DNA of 64,000 bases from Bacteroidales bacterium. Lineage in GTDB: Bacteria; Bacteroidota; Bacteroidia; Bacteroidales; UBA12077. Positions 52,832 through 61,414 of the stretch are shown here, in pieces. Numbering within the stretch: position 1 is the first letter of the stretch; every line of letters starts with the position of its first letter. The stretch is taken from assembly GCA_016342685.1 (NCBI GenBank), contig JAEINU010000002.1, positions 453,085 to 517,084 on the forward strand, read 5' to 3'. The notes below the pieces were generated by a model. That model saw only the letters and a program-made list of their open reading frames with translations, did not search any database and was not told the origin of the DNA. The translations under genes and the position numbers were made by a program.

Positions 52832-55045
52832 TTATAAATAGTTTGATGCAACAACTAATTGACCTAAAGCTATTCCACCATCATTGGGTGGTACTATGCG
52901 ATTCGTGTAGACTTCAAAATTATTTTTAGTAAGTATTTGTATTGATTTCTCAAGTAAATATCGATTTTGGAAAACACCACCAGAAAGCACAACTTTTCTT
53001 AATCCAACATCGCTCTTTATCCGTAATGCAATATTTAAAATTGCTTGAACTATCGTATTATGAAACTTTGCAGAAATTTCTGATGCATCCAATATATTAA
53101 TGTCTGAAAGAATTTCGTTTAAAGTATTCCCAAACTGAAGAATTCCATTCTCAAAATCAAAAGGATAAAAGCTTGTTACACTTTTATCAAGTATAGATTC
53201 TAACCGAATTGGAGCTTCTGCATCAAAGTTTTGCTTTGAACAAATATTAAGTAAACATGCAACAGCATCAAACAATCTACCCGCACTGGAAGTTACTGGA
53301 GAGTTAATATTTTTGGCAAGCATTCTTTTTACTAACTCAATTTCATTGCCTTGCACAGCTTTAAAACATTCCAAATCATCAACATTTCCTATTGAATATT
53401 TAGTTAAATATGATAAAAGCATCCGCCATGGTTCTTCAACTGCTTTATCTCCTCCCGGCATTTGAATATAATCGAAATGCGCATATCGATCGAACGATTT
53501 AGTATCACAAATTAAAAACTCACTGCCCCAAATATTTCCATCAGATCCATAACCTGCTCCATCGAAACATATTCCTATAACCTTTTCATTTATCTGGTTC
53601 TCACACATACACGAAACTATATGCGCGTGATGATGCTGAACTTTTACAATTGGAATTTTGTTTCCATTAATATTTTTATCATTTAATTTTTCTGCAAATT
53701 TTGTAGAAAGGTATTCAGGATGCATATCGCATGCGATTATTTTTGGTTTAAATTTGAAAAGTTCAAAAAATCGTTTTGCTGAATTTTCATAAAAATTATA
53801 TACATCCAAATTTTTAAGATCGCCAATATATTGACTTAAAATTGCCGAGTTCTTTTTACCAATGCCAAAACTGTTTTTTAATTCAGCCCCAGTCGCAAAA
53901 ACACCTTCAATATTTTGATTTAGATATACTGGTTTAGGAACGAAACCGCGAGATCTACGAATAATTTGAATATTATTACCAACAACTTTTACTACAGAAT
54001 CGTCCAAGGGATTTATAATTGCTCGATTATGACTTACAAAAATATCTACCTTATTTTCAAGACTGTTCCGCGCAAAAGCATCATCAGAAACAATTGAATT
54101 ACCTGAACTATTCGCACTCGTGTAAACGATAGCTTTTGTTTTTAATTTTCCAAACAATAAATAATAAAAAGGCAAATAAGGCAGCATAGCTCCGATAGAA
54201 TTCAGATCATTATTTACAGATTTACACAATTCTGCTTTTTGTTCTAAAATAACAATGGGTTTTTGCCAGGATTCTAAAACATCTTGTTCTTTCCTATTTA
54301 CATCACAATACTTTTTAATCGTATCAAAATCCTTAAACATCACTGCGAAAGGTTTCCCATCACGAACTTTAACTTCTCTTACTCTTAATACAGCTTCATT
54401 ATTATTAGCATCACATATAATATTATATCCACCTAAACCTTTTATACAAATTACTTTTCCCTGATCAATACTTATGGCAACTTCATTAATGATCTTTTCA
54501 ATATCATCTTCATTATTTAATAAATATTTCGGACCACAATTATTACAAGCAACCGGTTGGGCATGAAATCTCCTATCCAATACTTCAAGATACTCTTTTT
54601 CACAAACTTCACACATTTCGAATTCCGACATAGATGTATTACACCTGTCGTAGGGTAAATTTTCAACAATAGAAAAACGCGGACCGCAATTAGTACAATT
54701 TATAAAAGGATAGTTTACGCGATGCAATTGAGATTTAAGATCCTGCAAGCAATCATTACAAACTCCAATATCAGGACTAATTTCAGTAATTTTTTCATTT
54801 GCAACGCTAGGAAGAATTTCAAAATCTGAAGATTTAATATCTGCAATATCTTCTAATCTAATATTATTTATACAAGCGGCTGGTGGAGCAAAATTTAGAA
54901 TATCAGATTTAAATTTATCAATTCGTCCAGTATCTCCTGAAATTTTAACAATAACGCCGTCGGTACAATTAGCAACATTCCCCTTTAAATCATATTTTTT
55001 TGCTAAACGATACACAAAAGGTCTAAAACCAACACCTTGAACCAA
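52832..55045 (-). CDS. hypF: Carbamoyltransferase HypF
   Basis: HypF makes the carbamoyl group for the cyanide ligands. The acylphosphatase domain (VQGVGFRPFVYRLAKKY), zinc fingers with paired CxxC (CNDC, CTNC, CEVC, CNNC; about 95-180), a YrdC-like domain (about 190-370) and a Kae1-like domain with HHHAHIVSCM (about 460) are all present. The only standard start in frame is a TTG at 55045. The first beta-strand of the acylphosphatase domain (KTSVSISIEG) is encoded upstream to about 55078 with no ATG, GTG or TTG, so the real start may be a rare ATT or the 5' end may be damaged. Confidence 0.93.
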   Translation of the reverse strand: MVQGVGFRPFVYRLAKKYDLKGNVANCTDGVIVKISGDTGRIDKFKSDILNFAPPAACINNIRLEDIADIKSSDFEILPSVANEKITEISPDIGVCNDCLQDLKSQLHRVNYPFINCTNCGPRFSIVENLPYDRCNTSMSEFEMCEVCEKEYLEVLDRRFHAQPVACNNCGPKYLLNNEDDIEKIINEVAISIDQGKVICIKGLGGYNIICDANNNEAVLRVREVKVRDGKPFAVMFKDFDTIKKYCDVNRKEQDVLESWQKPIVILEQKAELCKSVNNDLNSIGAMLPYLPFYYLLFGKLKTKAIVYTSANSSGNSIVSDDAFARNSLENKVDIFVSHNRAIINPLDDSVVKVVGNNIQIIRRSRGFVPKPVYLNQNIEGVFATGAELKNSFGIGKKNSAILSQYIGDLKNLDVYNFYENSAKRFFELFKFKPKIIACDMHPEYLSTKFAEKLNDKNINGNKIPIVKVQHHHAHIVSCMCENQINEKVIGICFDGAGYGSDGNIWGSEFLICDTKSFDRYAHFDYIQMPGGDKAVEEPWRMLLSYLTKYSIGNVDDLECFKAVQGNEIELVKRMLAKNINSPVTSSAGRLFDAVACLLNICSKQNFDAEAPIRLESILDKSVTSFYPFDFENGILQFGNTLNEILSDINILDASEISAKFHNTIVQAILNIALRIKSDVGLRKVVLSGGVFQNRYLLEKSIQILTKNNFEVYTNRIVPPNDGGIALGQLVVASNYL

Positions 55046-55108
55046 ACCTTCAATTGATATGGAAACTGAAGTTTTAATATTAAAGAGCTTTAAGTTTCAA
55101 AAAACATA

Positions 55109-55744
55109 TTATTCTATAACCTTTTCGGTGTAATAAATTACACTCTCAAGTTCGTCGCAGAGATTTATGTTGTTTACAATAATATTTTCTGGAGTTTTAA
55201 GCATTACCGGTGCAAAATTCAGAAATCCCTTAATTCCTAAATCTATTAACCTATCTAATACATCCTGGGCTGATATTTCGGGAACAGCTATAATTGCCAC
55301 CTTAACATGGAATTTTTTAATAATATCATCTAACATTTCTAGTGGCAAAACAGGAATTCCCCAACGTCTGGATTGTTTGGATGGGTCAATATCAAACGAT
55401 GCCACAATAATCATTTTTCGCAAAAGAAATCTTTTATACTGAACCAAAGCTCTTCCAATATTACCCATTCCAACAATTACTACATGCTGATTGTGCTGAT
55501 ATTTAAACACTTCGTCTATTGCTCGTAATAAATCGTTAATTTGATAGCCCCCTTTTTTATTCCCCCTAATTTTAAAAAAAGAAAAGTCTTTCCGCACTTG
55601 CTCTGCAGTAACTCCCGCTTCTTCTCCTAGATTATGTGAAAAGATCCGATCAAATCCCTTGCGCTTAAATCCTATCAAACATAATCGATAAGTAAACAGT
55701 CGCTTTAGATTACTCTTAATATTATATTTTGTGTTTTGTTTCAC
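55109..55744 (-). CDS. Redox-sensing repressor Rex (copy 2, divergent)
   Basis: A 211-residue Rex paralogue with the winged helix (TYRLCLIGFKRKG; VTAEQVRKDFSFF) and Rossmann fold (IVGMGNIGRALVQ, about 92). It begins with GTG. It is the first gene of the hyp operon and divergent from the [NiFe] hydrogenase genes. Rex sensing of NADH is the family function; its target may differ from copy 1, as no clear classical site lies in the divergent region here. Confidence 0.9.
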   Translation of the reverse strand: MKQNTKYNIKSNLKRLFTYRLCLIGFKRKGFDRIFSHNLGEEAGVTAEQVRKDFSFFKIRGNKKGGYQINDLLRAIDEVFKYQHNQHVVIVGMGNIGRALVQYKRFLLRKMIIVASFDIDPSKQSRRWGIPVLPLEMLDDIIKKFHVKVAIIAVPEISAQDVLDRLIDLGIKGFLNFAPVMLKTPENIIVNNINLCDELESVIYYTEKVIE

Positions 55745-55916
55745 AATAAAAAACGCATTAATAACATTTTTTACAAGTTATGCAAGTTTTTTGTGAATAA
55801 AAAATATACATCTTAAATACTGGTTTCCTTTTGCTTATGTATTTTTATAATATGTTGTATAGCATCTTTTCTTTAATTCTCTTGACTTTTGGTTTTTTAC
55901 CCTATTAATTTTATAT

Positions 55917-56936
55917 GTGAATAATATCACATATATGAAAAATTATTATTCATTATTAATTTCTGATTGGAATGCGGTAATTGAAAAAACATTACCCAAT
56001 TATTCAATATATGCTCCTTTAAAAGAAAACGACTCCTTAGACTACGAATTAATTGATTTAGAAAACCTAAGTAATATTTCATATAACATCCCAAAACCCA
56101 CTACTCCTCTAAAAACATTCTTTTTACCAATTAAAGAGAATTTAACAACGGAATTAAAGTCAGAAAAGAAACGAATTATTATTGGCTCCCCAAATTGTGA
56201 TATTCAAGGATTAAAAATTTTGGATGAAATATATCTGGACAAAGATTTTGTGGATACATCATATCAAAACAAAAGAGAGAATACGCTTTTAATAGGAACT
56301 GCATGTTACGAAACTTTAGAACATTGTCATTGTATGTCTTATGGAATAAGACCATTTTCTATGGAGACTGCAGATATTTCATTATCTAAGGTTGATACAA
56401 GAATACATTTAGAAGTACTTTCTGAAAAAGGTGAACAATTCATTTCAGAGATAAAAGAGTACTCAGCCATTTCGAATTCCCCAGAATCAGAAATAAAAGA
56501 TATTGAGCTAAAACAAAGCAAAATAGAAAATGAAATTATTGCCAATAACACAGGATTACCGGACTATAAAAAAACAGGGGAAATTGTACAAAAAGCAAAA
56601 GATGAAATTTGGAATAAATACTCATCGAAATGTGTGTCATGTGGAGCATGTGCAACAATTTGTCCCACTTGTACATGCTTCTTATTAATTGACAAACCCA
56701 ATTTTGAAAAAGTGCGTCAATTAGATGCATGTCAATACCCAGGATTTGAACGTGTAGCGGGTAACGAAGACGCTTTACACGAGCTATCAATAAGATTTAG
56801 GAACAGATACTTCTGTAAATATGTTTGGAAACCCCAAAAATTCAAATCCTTAGCATGTACCGGATGTGGCAGATGTATAGAAGCATGTATTGGCAAAATC
56901 AATAAAAACGAATTATTCAGAGAATTAGCAAACTAA
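55917..56936 (+). CDS. Sulfhydrogenase beta / AsrA-like [4Fe-4S] subunit
   Basis: A 339-residue iron-sulfur subunit related to the beta subunit of archaeal sulfhydrogenase and to anaerobic sulfite reductase A. C-terminal [4Fe-4S] motifs are CVSCGACATICPTCTC (about 239) and CTGCGRCIEAC (about 318). Conserved CDIQGLKILDEIY and ACYETLEHCHC segments precede them. It passes electrons between the flavin subunit and the hydrogenase core. GTG at 55917 or ATG at 55935 could start it. It is the first gene of the rightward [NiFe] operon, 2 bases before the flavin subunit. Confidence 0.88.
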   Translation: MNNITYMKNYYSLLISDWNAVIEKTLPNYSIYAPLKENDSLDYELIDLENLSNISYNIPKPTTPLKTFFLPIKENLTTELKSEKKRIIIGSPNCDIQGLKILDEIYLDKDFVDTSYQNKRENTLLIGTACYETLEHCHCMSYGIRPFSMETADISLSKVDTRIHLEVLSEKGEQFISEIKEYSAISNSPESEIKDIELKQSKIENEIIANNTGLPDYKKTGEIVQKAKDEIWNKYSSKCVSCGACATICPTCTCFLLIDKPNFEKVRQLDACQYPGFERVAGNEDALHELSIRFRNRYFCKYVWKPQKFKSLACTGCGRCIEACIGKINKNELFRELAN

Positions 56937-56938
56937 GA

Positions 56939-57763
56939 ATGTCGAACAAAACGAACATATACAAACCCATTAAGGCAAAATTGTTAGATGTAATTACAGA
57001 ATCTCCAACAATTAAAACTTTTATTATGGAACCTGAAGAAGAGTTTTCATTTAAAACAGGTGAATTTATAGAATTAACAGTGGATGGAATTGGAGAAGCT
57101 CCATTTACTCCATCTTCATCACCACTTGAAACAAAACAGATTGAAGTTACGGTGATGAAAACTGGTTATGTTACTCAATATCTTCATGAAATGAAACCCG
57201 GTGAAACTTTAGGAATTCGAGGACCATTTGGGCGAGGTTATCCTGTTGAAAAATTTTACGATAAAGAAGTTCTGATATTAGGTGGAGGTTGTGGTTTTGC
57301 CCCAATCCGATCATTACTGTATAATCTCGAAGCAATATCAGATAAATTAAGAAAAGTAACACTTTGTTATGGCTCCAAAACACCTGATGAATGTATTTAT
57401 CAACCATATGTAGATCAACTCAGAAACACTCCAAAATTTGAAGTTCTAAGAACTGTTGATGAACCTAATGAATCTTGGTCAGAATCAGTTGGAGTTGCTA
57501 CCGTTTTACTTGATAAAGTTAAAGTTGACATAAAGAATTCAATTGCTGTTTGTTGCGGCCCACCAATCATGATGAAGTTCGGAACGTTTAAACTTCTTGA
57601 AATGGGTTATCCTGAAAATGACATCTTTTTATCGATGGAAAAAAACATGTCGTGCGGATTGGGAAAATGTGGTCATTGCATGATGGGAAAATATTTTGTT
57701 TGCAAAGAAGGACCTGTATTTACATACGATGAAATTAAAGATCAACCAGATATCTGGAGTTAA
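56939..57763 (+). CDS. Sulfhydrogenase gamma / AsrB-like FAD-NAD(P)H subunit
   Basis: A 274-residue ferredoxin-NADP reductase-like protein: FAD-binding beta-barrel (about 10-100, GPFGRGYPV), NAD(P) Rossmann half (ILGGGCGFAPIRSLLY, about 104) and C-terminal [2Fe-2S] loop with CGLGKCGHCMMGKYFVC. It should move electrons between NAD(P)H and the beta subunit. In a group 4 hydrogenase operon this links the ion-pumping enzyme to NAD(P)H rather than only ferredoxin. It is 5 bases from the next gene. Confidence 0.9.
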   Translation: MSNKTNIYKPIKAKLLDVITESPTIKTFIMEPEEEFSFKTGEFIELTVDGIGEAPFTPSSSPLETKQIEVTVMKTGYVTQYLHEMKPGETLGIRGPFGRGYPVEKFYDKEVLILGGGCGFAPIRSLLYNLEAISDKLRKVTLCYGSKTPDECIYQPYVDQLRNTPKFEVLRTVDEPNESWSESVGVATVLLDKVKVDIKNSIAVCCGPPIMMKFGTFKLLEMGYPENDIFLSMEKNMSCGLGKCGHCMMGKYFVCKEGPVFTYDEIKDQPDIWS

Positions 57764-57768
57764 ATATT

Positions 57769-58269
57769 ATGGACAAAAAGATATTAATAGATTTAAGCAA
57801 GTTTAGAGAGTGTGGCAATAGCAGTTGCGATATAACTCCACCTGAAGGATTTTTTAGTCATTTAACAAATACGAATGGTTTAAAATCAATAAGAGAATTA
57901 GCTGTATTTCAATTAACGTGTCGGAAATGTGAAGATGCGCCTTGTATCAGTGTTTGTCCTTTTGAAGCATTGGAGAAAGACTCCGATGGATTAATTCATA
58001 GATATACCAATTTATGTATCTCATGCAAATCATGTGTTACAATTTGTCCATTTGGTACTATGATGACAGACTTTTTTGATCATCATAGAAAGAAAGACTT
58101 GTTTTTTGATTTATCTGATGAGCATGAAGTAAAAGAATTTATTAAAGCATGTCCGTTAGGCTCAGTATCCTTGGTTACTATGGATGAAAATCCAGAAGAA
58201 AATATTTACAAGTTAAATGACAATGTTTTAGTCAAAGAAAATATTTGGAATACTAAAGAAAGTACTTAA
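57769..58269 (+). CDS. Di-cluster ferredoxin subunit (HycB/CooF-like)
   Basis: A 166-residue [4Fe-4S] protein with CRKCEDAPCISVCP (about 45-58) and CISCKSCVTICP (about 84-95), plus extra Cys pairs early (ECGNSSCD) and late (KACPLGS) that could complete further clusters. It is the electron link between the diaphorase module and the NuoB/D-like core. It follows the flavin subunit and precedes the membrane subunit (27-base gap). Confidence 0.88.
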   Translation: MDKKILIDLSKFRECGNSSCDITPPEGFFSHLTNTNGLKSIRELAVFQLTCRKCEDAPCISVCPFEALEKDSDGLIHRYTNLCISCKSCVTICPFGTMMTDFFDHHRKKDLFFDLSDEHEVKEFIKACPLGSVSLVTMDENPEENIYKLNDNVLVKENIWNTKEST

Positions 58270-58296
58270 AGTTAAAAGTGCCTAAAATCAAAAAAA

Positions 58297-59229
58297 ATGG
58301 CAGAGCAATTATTTTATTTTCTAATTTATCCGGGACTTCTTTTTGCAGCAGTCATAGGTGCTTTTTTATCGTGGTACGATAGAAAAATAACAGCATGGGT
58401 GCAATTCCGAAAAGGCCCACCTTTATTTCAGCCATTTTACGATTTCTTTAAGTTGCTTTTAGTAAAAGAAACCATCTTACCAAAGCATGGATCTAAAGGA
58501 GTATTTTTAGCTGCACCAATTTTTGCAGTATTTGGCGCATCAATTGCTGGCGTATTTATTCTACTCCCAGTTATGGGAATCGAAACCGGATTCAAAGGAG
58601 ATATCATTGTCATATTCTATCTTTTAACTATTCCATCGTTAACTTATATAATTGGAGCATTAGCTTCTGGAAATCCTTTAGCTGCATTGGGTGGCTCCCG
58701 TGAAATGAAACTTATTTTAAGTTACGAATTAACTTTCATACTAGTTCTTGCCGGAATTATTCAAAAAGCTGGAATGACAATCAGCTTTAGCGAAATAATA
58801 TCATTGCAGACCTTAAACGGAGTATTTGCCGGAAGCTTATCTGGTATCATATTGTTTATAGTATTTATTTTCTGTATTCAGGCAAAACTTGCCTTAGTAC
58901 CATTCGATGCCCCAGAAGCAGAAACTGAAATTTCTGAAGGAATCATGATTGAATATTCAGGAACTCCTTATGCTATGATCAAGCTTACAAAATATATTAT
59001 GTTTTTCATACTTCCTGCATTCCTGATTGGATTGCTATGGGGCGGACTAAATTTCGAAGGAATAAATATTCTTTGGTCAATATTAAAAATATTATTTGTA
59101 GTGCTATTACTTACTCTAATTAGAAATACAAATCCTAGAGTAAAAATTAAGCAAGCTATCAGATATTTCATAGTATGGATGAACTTACTAGCTATAATAG
59201 CAATTGTGCTATCATATTTTGGATTATAA
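58297..59229 (+). CDS. NuoH-like membrane subunit of group 4 [NiFe] hydrogenase
   Basis: A 310-residue protein with about eight transmembrane helices, homologous to EchB/HycD/MbhM/NuoH. The conserved loop VQFRKGPPLFQPFYDFFKLL (about 30-49) and PFDAPEAETEISEGIMIEYSG (about 206-226) carry the acidic residues of the quinone-cavity/E-channel. It anchors the hydrophilic arm. It is 12 bases from the NuoB-like gene. Confidence 0.94.
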   Translation: MAEQLFYFLIYPGLLFAAVIGAFLSWYDRKITAWVQFRKGPPLFQPFYDFFKLLLVKETILPKHGSKGVFLAAPIFAVFGASIAGVFILLPVMGIETGFKGDIIVIFYLLTIPSLTYIIGALASGNPLAALGGSREMKLILSYELTFILVLAGIIQKAGMTISFSEIISLQTLNGVFAGSLSGIILFIVFIFCIQAKLALVPFDAPEAETEISEGIMIEYSGTPYAMIKLTKYIMFFILPAFLIGLLWGGLNFEGINILWSILKILFVVLLLTLIRNTNPRVKIKQAIRYFIVWMNLLAIIAIVLSYFGL

Positions 59230-59241
59230 AAATTAATTATC

Positions 59242-59652
59242 GTGGGATTTAAAGAATTCTGTTTTAAAAAATCTTTGTGGTTGTTTCATTTCGGTGGTGC
59301 TTCATGTAACAATTGTGATATTGAAATACTCGATTGTCTTACTCCGCGATATGATGTTGAGCGATTTGGGATGTTGCTTGTTGGAAGTATTAGACATGCT
59401 GATGTATTACTTGTAAATGGCTCCATTAATCAGAGAGATAAAAGCAGATTATTAGAAATATATGAACAAGCTTCAAAACCAATAGTGGTTGTTGCAATTG
59501 GTGCTTGTGGTTGTACAGGAGGAATATTTGCCGAAGGAAATACATTTGCAGGACCTGTTGATAAAATCATTCCGGTTGATGCATATATTCCTGGCTGTCC
59601 GCCAAAGCCTGAAGCGATTCTAGCAGGAATTGTAAAACTTTTAAATAAGTAA
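59242..59652 (+). CDS. NuoB-like small subunit of group 4 [NiFe] hydrogenase
   Basis: A 136-residue small subunit (EchC/HycG/MbhJ type) with the proximal [4Fe-4S] ligands in ASCNNCD (about 17), GACGCTGG (about 92) and PGCPPKPE (about 117). It begins with GTG. It passes electrons to the NiFe site in the NuoD-like subunit. It is 12 bases from the next gene. Confidence 0.94.
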   Translation: MGFKEFCFKKSLWLFHFGGASCNNCDIEILDCLTPRYDVERFGMLLVGSIRHADVLLVNGSINQRDKSRLLEIYEQASKPIVVVAIGACGCTGGIFAEGNTFAGPVDKIIPVDAYIPGCPPKPEAILAGIVKLLNK

Positions 59653-59664
59653 AAGAGATTCGAT

Positions 59665-60102
59665 ATGAATACGGATGAAATCTTAAAAAATATTAAAGAC
59701 AAATTTAGTGCTGATGTACTTGATGTTTTCAAAAAATGGGAAACAAGAGCTACCATCACCATTAACCCTGCATCTCTTTTACAAATCGCTGAATATGTAT
59801 TTAAAGATCTTGAATTCAGATTTATTATTGCGACAGCAAATCATACAAAAAAAGGATTTGAGATACTTTATCATTTCAGCAAAGATGATATTGGTTTAAT
59901 AGCAAATTTAAATGTGATTCTTCCTGCCGACAAGCCTAAAATAGAGTCATTATCAAATATGTTTTCGGCTACAAACTGGATTGAACGAGAGATCCATGAG
60001 TTATATGGCATCGAATTTTTAAACCATCCCGAACCTGAAAAATTAATTTCTGAAGGCAACTGGGCCGAAGGAGTTTATCCATATAGAAGAGAGTTTAAAT
60101 AA
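59665..60102 (+). CDS. NuoC-like subunit of group 4 [NiFe] hydrogenase
   Basis: A 145-residue NuoC/EchD/MbhK-like protein with the family C-terminal motif WIEREIHELYGIEFLNHPEP (about 112-131). It braces the small and large subunits. A 109-base gap of AT-rich sequence with no visible feature separates it from the large-subunit gene. Confidence 0.9.
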   Translation: MNTDEILKNIKDKFSADVLDVFKKWETRATITINPASLLQIAEYVFKDLEFRFIIATANHTKKGFEILYHFSKDDIGLIANLNVILPADKPKIESLSNMFSATNWIEREIHELYGIEFLNHPEPEKLISEGNWAEGVYPYRREFK

Positions 60103-60211
60103 GAAAGATTAAAGTTAAAAGATAAAAGAATGATGAATAACGAACCTAAAATCTAATCAAGTAAAATAAATATAGGATATAAAAGAAACAGGAAATAAGC
60201 AACTAAATAAA

Positions 60212-61405
60212 ATGGTTAAAAAAACACTCATACCAATTGGACCATACCATCCGCTTCAGGAAGAACCTGAACTATTTAAGTTGTATTGCGAAGGTGAAAT
60301 CGTAAAAGACATTAAATGGGAAACAGGTTATAACCACCGTGGTATTGAGCAATTAAGCGAGAAAAAAACCTTCGATCAGTCTTTCTTTCTTGTAGAAAGA
60401 ATCTGTGGAATTTGCTCTACATCACATCCATTTGCATTTGCTAATGCAATTGAAGAAGCTGGCAATATTGAAATTACAAACAGAGCAAAATATATACGAA
60501 CAATTATTGGGGAGTTGGAACGAATTCATAGTCATTTACTTTGGGTTGGGCTTGCTGGTCACTTTTTAGGATACAATACTGTTTTTATGTGGGCTTGGAA
60601 ATATCGTGAACCAGTTCTTGATTTATTTGAAATGATTTCTGGAAATAGAAATAGCTACGCCATGTTTAAGGTTGGTGGAGTTCGAAGAGATATTGAAAAT
60701 AATAAGATATCAGAAATAGTTAAAGTTCTCGATTTAGTTAAAAAGAAAACCGATATGTTGGTTGGTGCTGTAATGGACGATCCGGTAATTCATGCCAGAA
60801 CGAAAGGTGTTGGTATTCTAAGCAAACAAGATATTTTTGATTATGCAGCCGTTGGACCAACAGCTCGTGCTTCAGGAGTCGCTATTGATGTTCGAAAGGA
60901 CGACCCGTATGCTGCTTACCCTTTAGTTAACTGGAAAGTAATTACAGCAGAAAAAGGTGATGTTTTTGCCAAAGCTGAAGTTCGCTTATTGGAAATGTAC
61001 GAATCAATATCCATTGTAGAACAATGTTTAGAAGGATTGAAAAAAGAAAAAGAAGGAGATATTGAAGTTAAAGTAAAGGATATACCTGCCGGTTGGGGTA
61101 CCGGGCGCGCAGAAGCTCCACGCGGCGAAGTTTTTCATTATGTTTTAACCGATGGATCAAATTCACCGGCAAGACATAAAATACGCGCCCCTAGCTATAC
61201 CAATATTGCAACTTTTAAGAAATCATGTATTGGACAAACCATTTCGGATGCAACGATTTCTTTAGCTGCAGTTGATCCTTGCTATTGCTGTACTGAACGA
61301 ATGGCTGTTGCATACGATAGTAAAACAGGATACAGAATTCTAAATGGAAACCAGCTTATTGCTTTATCTGCAAAAAGAACGCAAAATATTAAGAATCAAT
61401 CTTAA
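60212..61405 (+). CDS. NiFe-binding large subunit of group 4 hydrogenase (NuoD/EchE-like)
   Basis: A 397-residue catalytic subunit that keeps both NiFe Cys pairs: RICGICSTSH (about 66-75) and DPCYCCTER (about 350-358). Complex I NuoD lacks these, so this is a true hydrogenase. The C-terminal stretch after the second pair is about 40 residues and may be cleaved by a maturation protease, but none is encoded in view. The hyp genes that build its metal site are divergent and adjacent. Confidence 0.95.
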   Translation: MVKKTLIPIGPYHPLQEEPELFKLYCEGEIVKDIKWETGYNHRGIEQLSEKKTFDQSFFLVERICGICSTSHPFAFANAIEEAGNIEITNRAKYIRTIIGELERIHSHLLWVGLAGHFLGYNTVFMWAWKYREPVLDLFEMISGNRNSYAMFKVGGVRRDIENNKISEIVKVLDLVKKKTDMLVGAVMDDPVIHARTKGVGILSKQDIFDYAAVGPTARASGVAIDVRKDDPYAAYPLVNWKVITAEKGDVFAKAEVRLLEMYESISIVEQCLEGLKKEKEGDIEVKVKDIPAGWGTGRAEAPRGEVFHYVLTDGSNSPARHKIRAPSYTNIATFKKSCIGQTISDATISLAAVDPCYCCTERMAVAYDSKTGYRILNGNQLIALSAKRTQNIKNQS

Positions 61406-61414
61406 AGGTTCGAT

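Noticed and set aside
60103-60211. Missing subunit gene in the gap between the NuoC-like and NuoD-like genes
   Set aside because: The 109 bases have no protein-like frame, only AT-rich sequence with aaagttaaaaga-type repeats.
60212-61405. Large subunit as a complex I NuoD rather than a hydrogenase
   Set aside because: Both NiFe-binding CxxC motifs are intact (RICGICS and DPCYCC) and the hyp maturation genes lie next to it.
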